From Megachile rotundata (taxonomy: Eukaryota; Arthropoda; Insecta; Hymenoptera; Megachilidae): a DNA stretch of 64,000 bases. The notes below the pieces were generated by a model. It had not been told where the DNA came from. It did no database searches and saw only the letters and a program-made list of their open reading frames with translations. A program made the position numbers and the translations under genes. The DNA is taken from assembly GCF_050947335.1 (NCBI RefSeq), contig NW_027473739.1, positions 1 through 64,000 on the forward strand, in the 5' to 3' direction. Below, in pieces: positions 43,673 through 58,115 of the stretch (position 1 is the stretch's first letter; every line of letters begins with the position of its first letter).

Positions 43673-46600
43673 TCATATAAGCATAATATGGCTAATAATA
43701 TGAGTTAGATTGATAATAATAAGAGTAATAAGTATAGTAATTATCGTTCTACCGATCATATAAGCATAATATGGCTAATAATGTGAGTTAGATTGATAAT
43801 AATAAGAGTAAAAAGTATAGTAATTGTCGTTCTATCGATCATATAAGCATAATATGACTAATAATATGAGTTAGATTGATAATAATAAGACTAAGGAGTA
43901 TAGTAATTGTCGTTCTATCGATCATATAAGCATAATGTGGCTAATAATATGAGTTAGATTGATAATAATAAGAGTAATAAGTATAGTAATTGTAGTTCTA
44001 TCGATCATATAAGCATAATATGGCTAATAATATGAGTTAGATTGATAATAATAAGAGTATTAAGAATAGTAATTATCGTTCCACCGATCATACAAGCATA
44101 ATGTGGCTAATAATATGAGTTAGATTGATAATAATAAGTGTAATAAGTATAGTAGTTATCGTTCTACCGATCATATAAGCATAATATGGCTAATAATATG
44201 AGTTAGATTGATAATAATAAGAGTAAAAAGTATAGTAATTGTCGTTCTATCGATCATATAAGCATAATATGGCTAATAATATGAGTTAGATTGATAATAG
44301 TGAGTGTAATAAGTATAGTAATTGTCGTTCTGTCGATCATATAAGCATAGTATGGCTAATAATATGAGTTAGATTGATAATAGTGAGTGCAATAAGTATA
44401 GTAATTGTCGTTCTGTCGATCATATAAGCATAGTATGGCTAATAATATGAGTTCGATTGATAATAATAAGAGTAATAAGTATAGTAATGGTAGTTCTATC
44501 GATCATATAAGCATAATATGGCTAATAATATGAGTTAGATTGATAATAATAAGAGTAATGAGTATAGTAATTTTCGTTCTATCGATCATATAAGCATAAG
44601 ATGGCAAATAATATGAGTTAGATTGATAATAATAAGAGTAATAAGTATAGTAATTGTCGTTCTACCGATCATATAAGCATAATATGGCTAATAATATGAG
44701 TTAGATTGATAATAATAAGACTAATAAGTATAGTAATTGTCGTTCTATCGACCATATCTGCATAATATGGTTAATAATATGAGTTAGATTGATAATTGTG
44801 AGTGTAGTCAGTATAGTAATTGTCGTTCTGTCGATCATATAAGCATAGAATGGCTAATAATATGAGTTCGATTGATAATAATAAGAGTAATAAGTATAGT
44901 AATTGTCGTTCTCTCGATCATATAAGCATAATATGGCTAATAATATGAGTTAGATTGATAATAATAAGGCTAATAAGTATAGTAATTGTCGTTCTATCGA
45001 TCATAAAAGCATAGTATGGCTAATAATATGAGTTAGATTGATAATAATAAGAGTAATAAGTATATAAATTATCGTTCTACCGATCATATAAGCATAATAT
45101 GGCTAATAATATGAGTTAGATTGATAATAATAAGAGTAAAAGGTATAGTAATTGTCGTTCTATCGATGATATAAGCATAATATGGCTAATAATATGAGTT
45201 AGATTGATAATAATAAGAGTAATGTGTATAGTAATTTTCGTTCTATCGATCATATAAGCATAAGATGGCAAATAATATGAGTTAGATTGATAATAATAAG
45301 AGTAATAAGTATAGTAATTGTCGTTCTATCGATCATATAAGCATAATATGGCTAACAATGTGAGGTAGATTGATAATAATAAGACTAATAAGTATAGTAA
45401 TTGTAGTTCTATCGATCATATAAGCATAATATGGCTAATAATATGAGTTCGATTGATAATAATAAGAGTAATAAGTATAGTAATTGTAGTTCTATCGATC
45501 ATATAAGCATAATATGGCTAATAATATGAGTTAGATTGATAATAATAAGAGTAATGAGTATAGTAATTGTAGTTCTATCGATCCTATAAGCATAGTGTGG
45601 CTAATAATATGAGTTAGATTGATCGTAATAAGAGCAATAAGTATAGTAATTGCCGTTCTATCGATCATATAAGCATAATATGGCTAATAATATGAGTTAG
45701 ATTGATAATAATAAGAGTAATAAGTATAGTAATTATCGTTCTACCGATCATATAAGCATAATATGGCTAATAATGTGAGTTAGATTGATAATAATAAGAG
45801 TAAAAAGTATAGTAATTGTCGTTCTATCGATCATATAAGCATAATATGACTAATAATATGAGTTAGATTGATAATAATAAGACTAAGGAGTATAGTAATT
45901 GTCGTTCTATCGATCATATAAGCATAATGTGGCTAATAATATGAGTTAGATTGATAATAATAAGAGTAATAAGTATAGTAATTGTAGTTCTATCGATCAT
46001 ATAAGCATAATATGGCTAATAATATGAGTTAGATTGATAATAATAAGAGTATTAAGAATAGTAATTATCGTTCCACCGATCATACAAGCATAATGTGGCT
46101 AATAATATGAGTTAGATTGATAATAATAAGTGTAATAAGTATAGTAGTTATCGTTCTACCGATCATATAAGCATAATATGGCTAATAATATGAGTTAGAT
46201 TGATAATAATAAGAGTAAAAAGTATAGTAATTGTCGTTCTATCGATCATATAAGCATAATATGGCTAATAATATGAGTTAGATTGATAATAGTGAGTGTA
46301 ATAAGTATAGTAATTGTCGTTCTGTCGATCATATAAGCATAGTATGGCTAATAATATGAGTTAGATTGATAATAGTGAGTGCAATAAGTATAGTAATTGT
46401 CGTTCTGTCGATCATATAAGCATAGTATGGCTAATAATATGAGTTCGATTGATAATAATAAGAGTAATAAGTATAGTAATGGTAGTTCTATCGATCATAT
46501 AAGCATAATATGGCTAATAATATGAGTTAGATTAATAATAATAAGAGTAATGAGTATAGTAATTTTCGTTCTATCGATCATATAAGCATAAGATGGCAAA

Positions 46601-48076
46601 TAATATGAGTTAGATTGATAATAATAAGAGTAATAAGTATAGTAATTGTCGTTCTACCGATCATATAAGCATAATATGGCTAATAATATGAGTTAGATTG
46701 ATAATAATAAGACTAATAAGTATAGTAATTGTCGTTCTATCGACCATATCTGCATAATATGGTTAATAATATGAGTTAGATTGATAATTGTGAGTGTAGT
46801 CAGTATAGTAATTGTCGTTCTGTCGATCATATAAGCATAGAATGGCTAATAATATGAGTTCGATTGATAATAATAAGAGTAATAAGTATAGTAATTGTCG
46901 TTCTATCGATCATATAAGCATAATATGGCTAATAATATGAGTTAGATTGATAATAATAAGGCTTATAAGTATAGTAATTGTCGTTCTATCGATCATAAAA
47001 GCATAGTATGGCTAATAATATGAGTTAGATTGATAATAATAAGAGTAATAAGTATATAAATTATCGTTCTACCGATCATATAAGCATAATATGGCTAATA
47101 ATATGAGTTAGATTGATAATAATAAGAGTAAAAGGTATAGTAATTGTCGTTCTATCGATGATATAAGCATAATATGGCTAATAATATGAGTTAGATTGAT
47201 AATAATAAGAGTAATGTGTATAGTAATTTTCGTTCTATCGATCATATAAGCATAAGATGGCAAATAATATGAGTTAGATTGATAATAATAAGAGTAATAA
47301 GTATAGTAATTGTCGTTCTATCGATCATATAAGCATAATATGGCTAACAATGTGAGGTAGATTGATAATAATAAGACTAATAAGTATAGTAATTGTAGTT
47401 CTATCGATCATATAAGCATAATATGGCTAATAATATGAGTTCGATTGATAATAATAAGAGTAATAAGTATAGTAATTGTAGTTCTATCGATCATATAAGC
47501 ATAATATGGCTAATAATATGAGTTAGATTGATAATAATAAGAGTAATGAGTATAGTAATTGTAGTTCTATCGATCCTATAAGCATAATGTGGCTAATAAT
47601 ATGAGTTAGATTGATAATAATAAGAGCAATAAGTATAGTAATTGCCGTTCTATCGATCATATAAGCATAATATGGCTAATAATATGAGTTAGATTGATAA
47701 TAATAAGACTAATAAGTATAGTAATTGTCGTTCTATCGATCGTATAAGCATAATATGGCTAATAATATGAGTCAGATTGATAATAATAAGAGTAATAAGT
47801 ATAGTAATTGTCGTTCTATCGATCATATAAGCATAGTGTGGCTAATAATATGAGTTAGATTGATCGTAATAAGAGCAATAAGTATAGTAATTGCCGTTCT
47901 ATCGATCATAAAAGCATAGTATGGCTAATAATATGAGTTAGATTGATAATAATAAGAGTAATAAGTATAGTAATTGTCGTTCTATCGATCATATAAGCAT
48001 AGTGTGGCTAATAATATGAGTTAGATTGATCGTAATAAGAGCAATAAGTATAGTAATTGCCGTTCTATCGATCATA
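43673..48076. repeat. Block H copy 1, 4.4-kb block with a distant twin
   Basis: About 4,404 bp recur at 58116-62519, offset 14,443 bp (174 monomers plus the single inserted T near 55384). Shared private marks include ATTAATAATAATAAG (46531, partner 60974), the TAATTGTGAGTGTAGTCAG monomers and AAGGCTTATAAG (46960, partner 61403). Inside the block a 24-monomer (1,992-bp) spacing is seen, for example the AGTATATAAATTATC monomer at about 45067 and 47059. The block also includes the first GATCGTAATAAG monomers of the array. Confidence 0.9.
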
Positions 48077-51000
48077 TAAGCATAATATGGCTAATAATAT
48101 GAGTTAGATTGATAATAATAAGAGTAATAAGTATAGTAATTGTCGTTCTACCGATCATATAAGCATAATATGGCTAATAATATGAGTTAGATTGATAATA
48201 ATAAGACTAATAAGTATAGTAATTGTCGTTCTATCGACCATATCTGCATAATATGGTTAATAATATGAGTTAGATTGATAATTGTGAGTGTAGTCAGTAT
48301 AGTAATTGTCGTTCTGTCGATCATATAAGCATAGAATGGCTAATAATATGAGTTCGATTGATAATAATAAGAGTAATAAGTATAGTAATTGTCGTTCTCT
48401 CGATCATATAAGCATAATATGGCTAATAATATGAGTTAGATTGATAATAATAAGGCTAATAAGTATAGTAATTGTCGTTCTATCGATCATAAAAGCATAG
48501 TATGGCTAATAATATGAGTTAGATTGATAATAATAAGAGTAATAAGTATATAAATTATCGTTCTACCGATCATATAAGCATAATATGGCTAATAATATGA
48601 GTTAGATTGATAATAATAAGAGTAATAAGTATAGTAATTGTCGTTCTATCGATCATAAAAGCATAGTATGGCTAATAATATGAGTTAGATTGATAATAAT
48701 AAGAGTAATAAGTATATAAATTATCGTTCTACCGATCATATAAGCATAATATGGCTAATAATATGAGTTAGATTGATAATAATAAGAGTAAAAGGTATAG
48801 TAATTGTCGTTCTATCGATGATATAAGCATAATATGGCTAATAATATGAGTTAGATTGATAATAATAAGAGTAATGTGTATAGTAATTTTCGTTCTATCG
48901 ATCATATAAGCATAAGATGGCAAATAATATGAGTTAGATTGATAATAATAAGAGTAATAAGTATAGTAATTGTCGTTCTATCGATCATATAAGCATAATA
49001 TGGCTAACAATGTGAGGTAGATTGATAATAATAAGACTAATAAGTATAGTAATTGTAGTTCTATCGATCATATAAGCATAATATGGCTAATAATATGAGT
49101 TCGATTGATAATAGTAAGAGTAATAAGTATAGTAATTGTAGTTCTATCGATCATATAAGCATAATATGGCTAATAATATGAGTTAGATTGATAATAATAA
49201 GAGTAATGAGTATAGTAATTGTAGTTCTATCGATCCTATAAGCATAATGTGGCTAATAATATGAGTTAGATTGATAATAATAAGAGCAATAAGTATAGTA
49301 ATTGCCGTTCTATCGATCATATAAGCATAATATGGCTAATAATATGAGTTAGATTGATAATAATAAGACTAATAAGTATAGTAATTGTCGTTCTATCGAT
49401 CGTATAAGCATAATATGGCTAATAATATGAGTCAGATTGATAATAATAAGAGTAATAAGTATAGTAATTGTCGTTCTATCGATCATATAAGCATAGTGTG
49501 GCTAATAATATGAGTTAGATTGATCGTAATAAGAGCAATAAGTATAGTAATTGCCGTTCTATCGATCATATAAGCATAATATGGCTAATAATATGAGTTA
49601 GATTGATAATAATAAGAGTAATAAGTATAGTAATTGTCGTTCTACCGATCATATAAGCATAATATGGCTAATAATATGAGTTAGATTGATAATAATAAGA
49701 CTAATAAGTATAGTAATTGTCGTTCTATCGACCATATCTGCATAATATGGTTAATAATATGAGTTAGATTGATAATTGTGAGTGTAGTCAGTATAGTAAT
49801 TGTCGTTCTGTCGATCATATAAGCATAGAATGGCTAATAATATGAGTTCGATTGATAATAATAAGAGTAATAAGTATAGTAATTGTCGTTCTCTCGATCA
49901 TATAAGCATAATATGGCTAATAATATGAGTTAGATTGATAATAATAAGGCTAATAAGTATAGTAATTGTCGTTCTATCGATCATAAAAGCATAGTATGGC
50001 TAATAATATGAGTTAGATTGATAATAATAAGAGTAATAAGTATATAAATTATCGTTCTACCGATCATATAAGCATAATATGGCTAATAATATGAGTTAGA
50101 TTGATAATAATAAGAGTAAAAGGTATAGTAATTGTCGTTCTATCGATGATATAAGCATAATATGGCTAATAATATGAGTTAGATTGATAATAATAAGAGT
50201 AATGTGTATAGTAATTTTCGTTCTATCGATCATATAAGCATAAGATGGCAAATAATATGAGTTAGATTGATAATAATAAGAGTAATAAGTATAGTAATTG
50301 TCGTTCTATCGATCATATAAGCATAATATGGCTAACAATGTGAGGTAGATTGATAATAATAAGACTAATAAGTATAGTAATTGTAGTTCTATCGATCATA
50401 TAAGCATAATATGGCTAATAATATGAGTTCGATTGATAATAATAAGAGTAATAAGTATAGTAATTGTAGTTCTATCGATCATATAAGCATAATATGGCTA
50501 ATAATATGAGTTAGATTGATAATAATAAGAGTAATGAGTATAGTAATTGTAGTTCTATCGATCCTATAAGCATAGTGTGGCTAATAATATGAGTTAGATT
50601 GATCGTAATAAGAGCAATAAGTATAGTAATTGCCGTTCTATCGATCATATAAGCATAATATGGCTAATAATGTGAGTTAGATTGATAATAATAAGAGTAA
50701 AAAGTATAGTAATTGTCGTTCTATCGATCATATAAGCATAATATGACTAATAATATGTGTTAGATTGATAATAATAAGACTAAGGAGTATAGTAATTGTC
50801 GTTCTATCGATCATATAAGCATAATGTGGCTAATAATATGAGTTAGATTGATAATAATAAGAGTAATAAGTATAGTAATTGTCGTTCTATCGATCATATA
50901 AGCATAATATGGCTAACAATGTGAGGTAGATTGATAATAATAAGACTAATAAGTATAGTAATTGTAGTTCTATCGATCATATAAGCATAATATGGCTAAT

Positions 51001-54000
51001 AATATGAGTTCGATTGATAATAATAAGAGTAATAAGTATAGTAATTGTAGTTCTATCGATCATATAAGCATAATATGGCTAATAATATGAGTTAGATTGA
51101 TAATAATAAGAGTAATAAGTATAGTAATTGTCGTTCTATCGATCATATAAGCATAGTGTGGCTAATAATATGAGTTAGATTGATCGTAATAAGAGCAATA
51201 AGTATAGTAATTGCCGTTCTATCGATCATAAAAGCATAGTATGGCTAATAATATGAGTTAGATTGATAATAATAAGAGTAATAAGTATAGTAATTGTCGT
51301 TCTATCGATCATATAAGCATAGTGTGGCTAATAATATGAGTTAGATTGATCGTAATAAGAGCAATAAGTATAGTAATTGCCGTTCTATCGATCATATAAG
51401 CATAATATGGCTAATAATATGAGTTAGATTGATAATAATAAGAGTAATAAGTATAGTAATTGTCGTTCTACCGATCATATAAGCATAATATGGCTAATAA
51501 TATGAGTTAGATTGATAATAATAAGACTAATAAGTATAGTAATTGTCGTTCTATCGACCATATCTGCATAATATGGTTAATAATATGAGTTAGATTGATA
51601 ATTGTGAGTGTAGTCAGTATAGTAATTGTCGTTCTGTCGATCATATAAGCATAGAATGGCTAATAATATGAGTTCGATTGATAATAATAAGAGTAATAAG
51701 TATAGTAATTGTCGTTCTCTCGATCATATAAGCATAATATGGCTAATAATATGAGTTAGATTGATAATAATAAGGCTAATAAGTATAGTAATTGTCGTTC
51801 TATCGATCATAAAAGCATAGTATGGCTAATAATATGAGTTAGATTGATAATAATAAGAGTAATAAGTATATAAATTATCGTTCTACCGATCATATAAGCA
51901 TAATATGGCTAATAATATGAGTTAGATTGATAATAATAAGAGTAAAAGGTATAGTAATTGTCGTTCTATCGATGATATAAGCATAATATGGCTAATAATA
52001 TGAGTTAGATTGATAATAATAAGAGTAATGTGTATAGTAATTTTCGTTCTATCGATCATATAAGCATAAGATGGCAAATAATATGAGTTAGATTGATAAT
52101 AATAAGAGTAATAAGTATAGTAATTGTCGTTCTATCGATCATATAAGCATAATATGGCTAACAATGTGAGGTAGATTGATAATAATAAGACTAATAAGTA
52201 TAGTAATTGTAGTTCTATCGATCATATAAGCATAATATGGCTAATAATATGAGTTCGATTGATAATAATAAGAGTAATAAGTATAGTAATTGTAGTTCTA
52301 TCGATCATATAAGCATAATATGGCTAATAATATGAGTTAGATTGATAATAATAAGAGTAATGAGTATAGTAATTGTAGTTCTATCGATCCTATAAGCATA
52401 GTGTGGCTAATAATATGAGTTAGATTGATCGTAATAAGAGCAATAAGTATAGTAATTGCCGTTCTATCGATCATATAAGCATAATATGGCTAATAATATG
52501 AGTTAGATTGATAATAATAAGAGTAATAAGTATAGTAATTATCGTTCTACCGATCATATAAGCATAATATGGCTAATAATGTGAGTTAGATTGATAATAA
52601 TAAGAGTAAAAAGTATAGTAATTGTCGTTCTATCGATCATATAAGCATAATATGACTAATAATATGAGTTAGATTGATAATAATAAGACTAAGGAGTATA
52701 GTAATTGTCGTTCTATCGATCATATAAGCATAATGTGGCTAATAATATGAGTTAGATTGATAATAATAAGAGTAATAAGTATAGTAATTGTAGTTCTATC
52801 GATCATATAAGCATAATATGGCTAATAATATGAGTTAGATTGATAATAATAAGAGTATTAAGAATAGTAATTATCGTTCCACCGATCATACAAGCATAAT
52901 GTGGCTAATAATATGAGTTAGATTGATAATAATAAGTGTAATAAGTATAGTAGTTATCGTTCTACCGATCATATAAGCATAATATGGCTAATAATATGAG
53001 TTAGATTGATAATAATAAGAGTAAAAAGTATAGTAATTGTCGTTCTATCGATCATATAAGCATAATATGGCTAATAATATGAGTTAGATTGATAATAGTG
53101 AGTGTAATAAGTATAGTAATTGTCGTTCTGTCGATCATATAAGCATAGTATGGCTAATAATATGAGTTAGATTGATAATAGTGAGTGCAATAAGTATAGT
53201 AATTGTCGTTCTGTCGATCATATAAGCATAGTATGGCTAATAATATGAGTTCGATTGATAATAATAAGAGTAATAAGTATAGTAATGGTAGTTCTATCGA
53301 TCATATAAGCATAATATGGCTAATAATATGAGTTAGATTGATAATAATAAGAGTAATGAGTATAGTAATTTTCGTTCTATCGATCATATAAGCATAAGAT
53401 GGCAAATAATATGAGTTAGATTGATAATAATAAGAGTAATAAGTATAGTAATTGTCGTTCTATCGATCATATAAGCATAATATGGCTAATAATATGAGTT
53501 AGATTGATAATAATAAGGCTTATAAGTATAGTAATTGTCGTTCTATCGATCATAAAAGCATAGTATGGCTAATAATATGAGTTAGATTGATAATAATAAG
53601 AGTAATAAGTATATAAATTATCGTTCTACCGATCATATAAGCATAATATGGCTAATAATATGAGTTAGATTGATAATAATAAGAGTAAAAGGTATAGTAA
53701 TTGTCGTTCTATCGATGATATAAGCATAATATGGCTAATAATATGAGTTAGATTGATAATAATAAGAGTAATGTGTATAGTAATTTTCGTTCTATCGATC
53801 ATATAAGCATAAGATGGCAAATAATATGAGTTAGATTGATAATAATAAGAGTAATAAGTATAGTAATTGTCGTTCTATCGATCATATAAGCATAATATGG
53901 CTAACAATGTGAGGTAGATTGATAATAATAAGACTAATAAGTATAGTAATTGTAGTTCTATCGATCATATAAGCATAATATGGCTAATAATATGAGTTCG

Positions 54001-57000
54001 ATTGATAATAATAAGAGTAATAAGTATAGTAATTGTAGTTCTATCGATCATATAAGCATAATATGGCTAATAATATGAGTTAGATTGATAATAATAAGAG
54101 TAATGAGTATAGTAATTGTAGTTCTATCGATCCTATAAGCATAATGTGGCTAATAATATGAGTTAGATTGATAATAATGAGAGCAATAAGTATAGTAATT
54201 GCCGTTCTATCGATCATATAAGCATAATATGGCTAATAATATGAGTTAGATTGATAATAATAAGACTAATAAGTATAGTAATTGTCGTTCTATCGATCGT
54301 ATAAGCATAATATGGCTAATAATATGAGTCAGATTGATAATAATAAGAGTAATAAGTATAGTAATTGTCGTTCTATCGATCATATAAGCATAGTGTGGCT
54401 AATAATATGAGTTAGATTGATCGTAATAAGAGCAATAAGTATAGTAATTGCCGTTCTATCGATCATATAAGCATAATATGGCTAATAATATGAGTTAGAT
54501 TGATAATAATAAGAGTAATAGGTATAGTAATTATCGTTCTACCGATCATATAAGCATAATATGGCTAATAATGTGAGTTAGATTGATAATAATAAGAGTA
54601 AAAAGTATAGTAATTGTCGTTCTATCGATCATATAAGCATAATAAGACTAATAATATGAGTTAGATTGATAATAATAAGACTAAGGAGTATAGTAATTGT
54701 CGTTCTATCGATCATATAAGCATAATGTGGCTAATAATATGAGTTAGATTGATAATAATAAGAGTAATAAGTATAGTAATTGTAGTTCTATCGATCATAT
54801 AAGCATAATATGGCTAATAATATGAGTTAGATTGATAATAATAAGAGTATTAAGAATAGTAATTATCGTTCCACCGATCATACAAGCATAATGTGGCTAA
54901 TAATATGAGTTAGATTGATAATAATAAGTGTAATAAGTATAGTAATTATCGTTCTACCGATCATATAAGCATAATATGGCTAATAATATGAGTTAGATTG
55001 ATAATAATAAGAGTAAAAAGTATAGTAATTGTCGTTCTATCGATCATATAAGCATAATATGGCTAATAATATGAGTTAGATTGATAATAGTGAGTGTAAT
55101 AAGTATAGTAATTGTCGTTCTGTCGATCATATAAGCATAGTATGGCTAATAATATGAGTTAGATTGATAATAGTGAGTGCAATAAGTATAGTAATTGTCG
55201 TTCTGTCGATCATATATGCATAGTATGGCTAATAATATGAGTTCGATTGATAATAATAAGAGTAATAAGTATAGTAATGGTAGTTCTATCGATCATATAA
55301 GCATAATATGACTAATAATATGAGTTAGATTGATAATAATAAGACTAAGGAGTATAGTAATTGTCGTTCTATCGATCATATAATGCATAATGTGGCTAAT
55401 AATATGAGTTAGATTGATAATAATAAGAGTAATAAGTATAGTAATTGTAGTTCTATCGATCATATAAGCATAATATGGCTAATAATATGAGTTAGATTGA
55501 TAATAATAAGAGTATTAAGAATAGTAATTATCGTTCCACCGATCATACAAGCATAATGTGGCTAATAATATGAGTTAGATTGATAATAATAAGTGTAATA
55601 AGTATAGTAATTATCGTTCTACCGATCATATAAGCATAATATGGCTAATAATATGAGTTAGATTGATAATAATAAGAGTAAAAAGTATAGTAATTGTCGT
55701 TCTATCGATCATATAAGCATAATATGGCTAATAATATGAGTTAGATTGATAATAGTGAGTGTAATAAGTATAGTAATTGTCGTTCTGTCGATCATATAAG
55801 CATAGTATGGCTAATAATATGAGTTAGATTGATAATAGTGAGTGCAATAAGTATAGTAATTGTCGTTCTGTCGATCATATAAGCATAGTATGGCTAATAA
55901 TATGAGTTCGATTGATAATAATAAGAGTAATAAGTATAGTAATGGTAGTTCTATCGATCATATAAGCATAATATGGCTAATAATATGAGTTAGATTGATA
56001 ATAATAAGAGTAATGAGTATAGTAATTTTCGTTCTATCGATCATATAAGCATAAGATGGCAAATAATATGAGTTAGATTGATAATAATAAGAGTAATAAG
56101 TATAGTAATTGTCGTTCTATCGATCATATAAGCATAATATGGCTAACAATGTGAGTTAGATTGATAATATTAAGACTAATAAGTATAGTAATTGTAGTTC
56201 TATCGATCATATAAGCATAAGATGGCAAGTAATATGAGTTAGATTGATAATAATAAGAGTAATAAGTATAGTAATTGTCGTTTTATCGATCATATAAGCA
56301 TAATATGGCTAACAATGTGAGTTAGATTGATAATAATAAGACTAATAAGTATAGTAATTGTAGTTCTATCGATCATATAAGCATAATATGGCTAATAATA
56401 TGAGTTCGATTGATAATAATAAGAGTAAAAAGTATAGTAATTGTCGTTCTATCGATCATATAAGCATAATATGGCTAATAATATGAGTTAGATTGATAAT
56501 AATAAGAGTAATAAGCATAGTAATTGTAGTTCTATCGATCATATAAGCATAATATGGCTAATAATATGAGTTAGATTGATAATAATAAGAGTAATAAGTA
56601 TAGTAATTATCGTTCTACCGATCATATAAGCATAATATGGCTAATAATATGAGTTAGATTGATAATAGTGAGTGTAATAAGTATAGTAATTCTCGTCCTG
56701 TCGATCATATAAGCATAGTATGGCTAATAATATGAGTTAGATTGATAATAGTGAGTGCAATAAGTATAGTAATTGTCGTTCTATCGATCATATAAGCATA
56801 ATATGGCTAATAATATGAGTTAGAGTGATAATAGCGAGTGTAATAAGTATAGTAATTTTAGTTCTATTGCTCATATAAGTATAATATGATTAATAATATG
56901 AGTTAGATTGATAATAATAAGAGTAATAAGTATAGTAATTATCGTTCTACCGATCATACAAGCATAATGTGGCTAATAATATGAGTTAGATTGATAATAA

Positions 57001-58115
57001 TAAGTGTAATAAGTATAGTAATTATCGTTCTACCGATCATATAAGCATAATATGGCTAATAATATGAGTCAGATTGATAATAATAAGAGTAATAAGTATA
57101 GTAATTGTCGTTCTATCGACCATATCTGCATAATATGGTTAATAATATGAGTTAGATTGATAATAGTGAGTGTAGTCAGTATAGTAATTGTCGTTCTGTC
57201 GATCATATAAGCATAGAATGGCTAATAATATGAGTTCGATTGATAATAATAAGAGTGATAAGTATAGTAATTATAGTTCTACCGATCATATAAGCATAAT
57301 ATGGCTAATAATGTGAGTTAGATTGATAATAATAAGAGTAAAAAGTATAGTAATTGTCGTTCTATCGATCATATAAGCATAATATGACTAATAATATGAG
57401 TTAGATTGATAATAATAAGACTAAGGAGTATAGTAATTGTCATGCTATCGATCATATAAGCATAATGTGGCTAATAATATGAGTTAGATTGATAATAATA
57501 AGAGTAATAAGTATATAAATTATCGTTCTACCGATCATATAAGCATAATATGGCTAATAATATGAGTTAGATTGATAATAATAAGAGTAAAAGGTATAGT
57601 AATTGTCGTTCTATCGATGATATAAGCATAATATGGCTAATAATATGAGTTAGATTGATAATAATAAGAGTAATGTGTATAGTAATTTTCGTTCTATCGA
57701 TCATATAAGCATAAGATGGCAAATAATATGAGTTAGATTGATAATAATAAGAGTAATAAGTATAGTAATTGTCGTTCTATCGATCATATAAGCATAATAT
57801 GGCTAACAATGTGAGGTAGATTGATAATAATAAGACTAATAAGTATAGTAATTGTAGTTCTATCGATCATATAAGCATAATATGGCTAATAATATGAGTT
57901 CGATTGATAATAATAAGAGTAATAAGTATAGTAATTGTAGTTCTATCGATCATATAAGCATAATATGGCTAATAATATGAGTTAGATTGATAATAATAAG
58001 AGTAATGAGTATAGTAATTGTAGTTCTATCGATCCTATAAGCATAGTGTGGCTAATAATATGAGTTAGATTGATCGTAATAAGAGCAATAAGTATAGTAA
58101 TTGCCGTTCTATCGA